Under the pieces are notes generated by a model, which searched no databases, was not told the origin of the DNA, and saw only the letters and a program-made list of their open reading frames with translations. A stretch of 64,000 bases of DNA from Rhodococcus sp. 14-1411-2a (GTDB taxonomy: Bacteria; Actinomycetota; Actinomycetes; Mycobacteriales; Mycobacteriaceae), in assembly GCF_002259485.1 (NCBI RefSeq), contig NZ_NPGA01000003.1, positions 1-64,000 on the forward strand, in the 5' to 3' direction. The position numbers and the translations under genes are program-made. This document shows, piece by piece, positions 62,404-64,000 of this stretch (the first letter of the stretch is position 1; the number at the start of each line of letters is the position of its first letter).

Positions 62404-63186
62404 TCAGCGACGCAGTTCGTCGGAGAGGGTCTCCAGTTCGTCGCCGCCCGCCATTTCCTTGGTGAGATCGTCGAGGGAGATGTCGTCGTGCGCGCAGTCC
62501 AGCGTCTGACGTCCGCGATCGAGGAGGACGAAGTGGTCTCCGACCATGTACGCGTGGTGAGGATTGTGGGTGATGAACACGACGCCGAAGCCCTTCTCCC
62601 TGGCCGCGGAGATGTATCGGAGAACCATGCCGGATTGCTTGACGCCGAGAGCGGCGGTCGGCTCATCGAGAATGAGCACTCGCGCACCGAAGAAGATGGC
62701 GCGAGCGATGGCCACGCACTGACGTTGACCGCCGGACAGTGAGCCGATGGGGGCATCGACGTCGGGCAGATCGATACCCATCTTGCGCAGTTCGTCGATG
62801 GTTCTCGCGCGCATGGCGTGGGTGTCCAGGGTCTTGAAAATCTTGCCCCTGCGCAGCTCCTGGCCGAGAAAGAAGTTGCGCCACACCGGCATCAGGGAAA
62901 CGACCGCGAGGTCCTGATAGACCGTCGATATGCCCTGTTCCACGGCCTGCTTCGGCGAGCCGAACGTTGTCGCCTTGCCGTCGACGAGCAGTTCCCCCTC
63001 CGACTGGCCATGCAGACCGGACATGATCTTGATCAGAGTGGACTTGCCTGCGCCGTTGTCACCGAGCACGCAGGTGACCTCACCGGCACCGACACGCAGG
63101 TCTATCCCGTGCAGCGCGATGATGTTGCCGTAGCTCTTACCGACGCCTTTGAGCTCGATCAGGGGCGTGTTCGCGGAAGACGTCAT
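62404..63186 (-). CDS. ABC transporter ATP-binding protein (sugar import, FrcA/RbsA half-type)
   Basis: 260 residues, start ATG 63186 with AAAGGTG upstream. Walker A GDNGAGKST (42-50), signature LSGGQRQ, Walker B VLILDEPTAAL, and VYQDLAVVSLMPVWRNFFLG Q-loop region. The chain is a single ATPase domain, unlike tandem RbsA/XylG. Downstream of the permease gene, and energises uptake of a monosaccharide or inositol-like substrate. Confidence 0.9.
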   Translation of the reverse strand: MTSSANTPLIELKGVGKSYGNIIALHGIDLRVGAGEVTCVLGDNGAGKSTLIKIMSGLHGQSEGELLVDGKATTFGSPKQAVEQGISTVYQDLAVVSLMPVWRNFFLGQELRRGKIFKTLDTHAMRARTIDELRKMGIDLPDVDAPIGSLSGGQRQCVAIARAIFFGARVLILDEPTAALGVKQSGMVLRYISAAREKGFGVVFITHNPHHAYMVGDHFVLLDRGRQTLDCAHDDISLDDLTKEMAGGDELETLSDELRR

Positions 63187-63188
63187 GG

Positions 63189-64000
63189 TCACCTTTTCGC
63201 CGCGTAGTTGCGGAAGGAGCTGTTCGCGATCACTGCGAACAGCAGCATCGCGCCGAGGAAGAACTTGAACCAGTCCGGGTTCCAGCCTGCGTACACGATG
63301 CCCTGATTGGTCATGCCGAAGATGAACGCACCGATGAACGCACCGACAGCCGTACCGTATCCACCGGTGAGCAGGCAGCCGCCGATGACGGCGGCGATGA
63401 TGTAGAGGAATTCGTTGCCCACGCCTTGGCCGGACTGCACGGTGTCGAAGGCGAACAGCAGGTGCATGCCGACGAACCAGGCGCAGAAGCCGACGAACAT
63501 GAACAGGCCGATCTTGACCCTCGTGACCGGGACGCCGACGGCACGCGCCGATTCCTGGTTGCCGCCGACGGCGAAGATCCAGTTGCCGACCCGGGTCTTC
63601 ATCAGCACCCAGGTTGCGGCGAGCGTGAACACGATCCACCACACGACGGTGATGCGGACCGAGACCCCCAGCAGCGAGAACGAGGACGAGAAGAAGGCCT
63701 TGGCCGAGTCGAATCCCTCCATGTCCGAGATGGACGGAGTGGCGACCTGGCCGGTGACGAGTTTGGTGACGGCGAGATTGACGCCGGTGAGCATCAGAAA
63801 CGACGCCAACGTGATCAGAAACGACGGAATCTTGGTCGTCATCACCAGGTATCCGTTGAGGAAACCGACCGCCAGTGCCAGTACCAGCGCCAGCGCCGAG
63901 CCTGTCCACACGTTGAGGTGCAGGTTGTAGGCCAGCATCGAGGCCATGATCGACGAGAACGTCACCGCGACTCCGGTGGAGAGGTCGAATTCTCCGCCGA
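63189..64000 (-). CDS. sugar ABC transporter permease (BPD_transp_2 type), 5' end outside the window
   Basis: At least 270 residues, reading out of the window at base 64000. Segments such as EFDLSTGVAVTFSSIMA (the family's IDLSVG motif), YLVMTTKIPSFLITLASFLMLTGV, GNQESARAVGVPVTRVKIGLFM (cytoplasmic EAA-like loop) and AAVIGGCLLTGGYGTAVGAFIGAF mark an RbsC/FrcC-type permease with alternating TM helices. The ATPase gene begins 2 bases after its stop. The binding protein and first part of the permease should lie upstream, beyond the window end. Confidence 0.9.
   Translation of the reverse strand, partial: GGEFDLSTGVAVTFSSIMASMLAYNLHLNVWTGSALALVLALAVGFLNGYLVMTTKIPSFLITLASFLMLTGVNLAVTKLVTGQVATPSISDMEGFDSAKAFFSSSFSLLGVSVRITVVWWIVFTLAATWVLMKTRVGNWIFAVGGNQESARAVGVPVTRVKIGLFMFVGFCAWFVGMHLLFAFDTVQSGQGVGNEFLYIIAAVIGGCLLTGGYGTAVGAFIGAFIFGMTNQGIVYAGWNPDWFKFFLGAMLLFAVIANSSFRNYAAKR

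Overview
The window is a 64 kb piece of an actinobacterial chromosome of high GC content. The order of core genes from about 14.8 kb to 61 kb (lrpA-like regulator, lhr, nei2, glpD, lpdA, gamma-glutamylcyclotransferase, amiA/amiB, punA, pmmB, upp, an Rv3311-like gene, add, deoA, cdd, sdhCDAB) matches, from memory, the Rv3291c-Rv3319 block of Mycobacterium tuberculosis. Together with the extra catabolic genes this points to a mycolic-acid actinobacterium, most likely Rhodococcus in the broad sense. No rRNA, tRNA, CRISPR array, insertion sequence or prophage was seen.

Layout. 0-5 kb: tail of a biotin-carrier protein, a DUF1707 membrane protein, a HAD dehalogenase-like enzyme, and a minus-strand four-gene run (VOC, methyltransferase, ATP-grasp-like, P-loop kinase). 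4.5-14.9 kb: a complete purine-to-allantoin catabolic cluster, comprising a MobA-like nucleotidyltransferase, an NCS2 permease fused to an UraD-like domain, UraD, UraH, uricase, a PucR regulator and a two-polypeptide xanthine dehydrogenase. 14.8-18 kb: an Lrp regulator, a CPBP membrane protein, an atypical SDR and an unknown protein. 17.9-22.2 kb: an unusual lipid-type locus with an alpha-oxoamine synthase, an SDR fused to a degenerate alpha/beta-hydrolase, and a divergent acyl-CoA dehydrogenase-like protein without the usual catalytic glutamate motif, around an AT-rich intergenic stretch. 22-30 kb: DUF1992 protein, Lhr helicase, Nei2 glycosylase, and an ECF42-type sigma factor with its DGPF partner. 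30-42.7 kb: glpD, an aminotransferase, lpdA, M20 amidohydrolases, purine nucleoside phosphorylase, phosphohexomutase, DUF2797.

42.7-46.9 kb: upp, then a tight plus-strand operon that looks like an orphan type VII secretion substrate cassette (EspC-like protein with a YxxxD signal, WXG-NlpC/P60 hydrolase, two YbaB-like small proteins) running into the Rv3311-like acidic protein. 46.9-57.4 kb: adenosine deaminase, then a putrescine/GABA catabolic island (APC permease, universal stress protein, FAD oxidase, aldehyde dehydrogenase, Lrp regulator, class III aminotransferase) placed between add and deoA-cdd. 57.6-61.1 kb: succinate dehydrogenase operon with a strong terminator. 61.1-64 kb: an acyl-CoA dehydrogenase and the ATPase and permease of a sugar ABC importer, cut by the window end.

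The common theme is nucleobase, nucleoside and nitrogen salvage: xanthine to allantoin, purine and pyrimidine nucleoside phosphorolysis and deamination, uracil salvage, and polyamine use, each with a local regulator (PucR, Lrp/AsnC). The items most worth following are the oxoamine-synthase locus, the type VII substrate cassette and the permease-UraD fusion with apparently lost catalytic residues.
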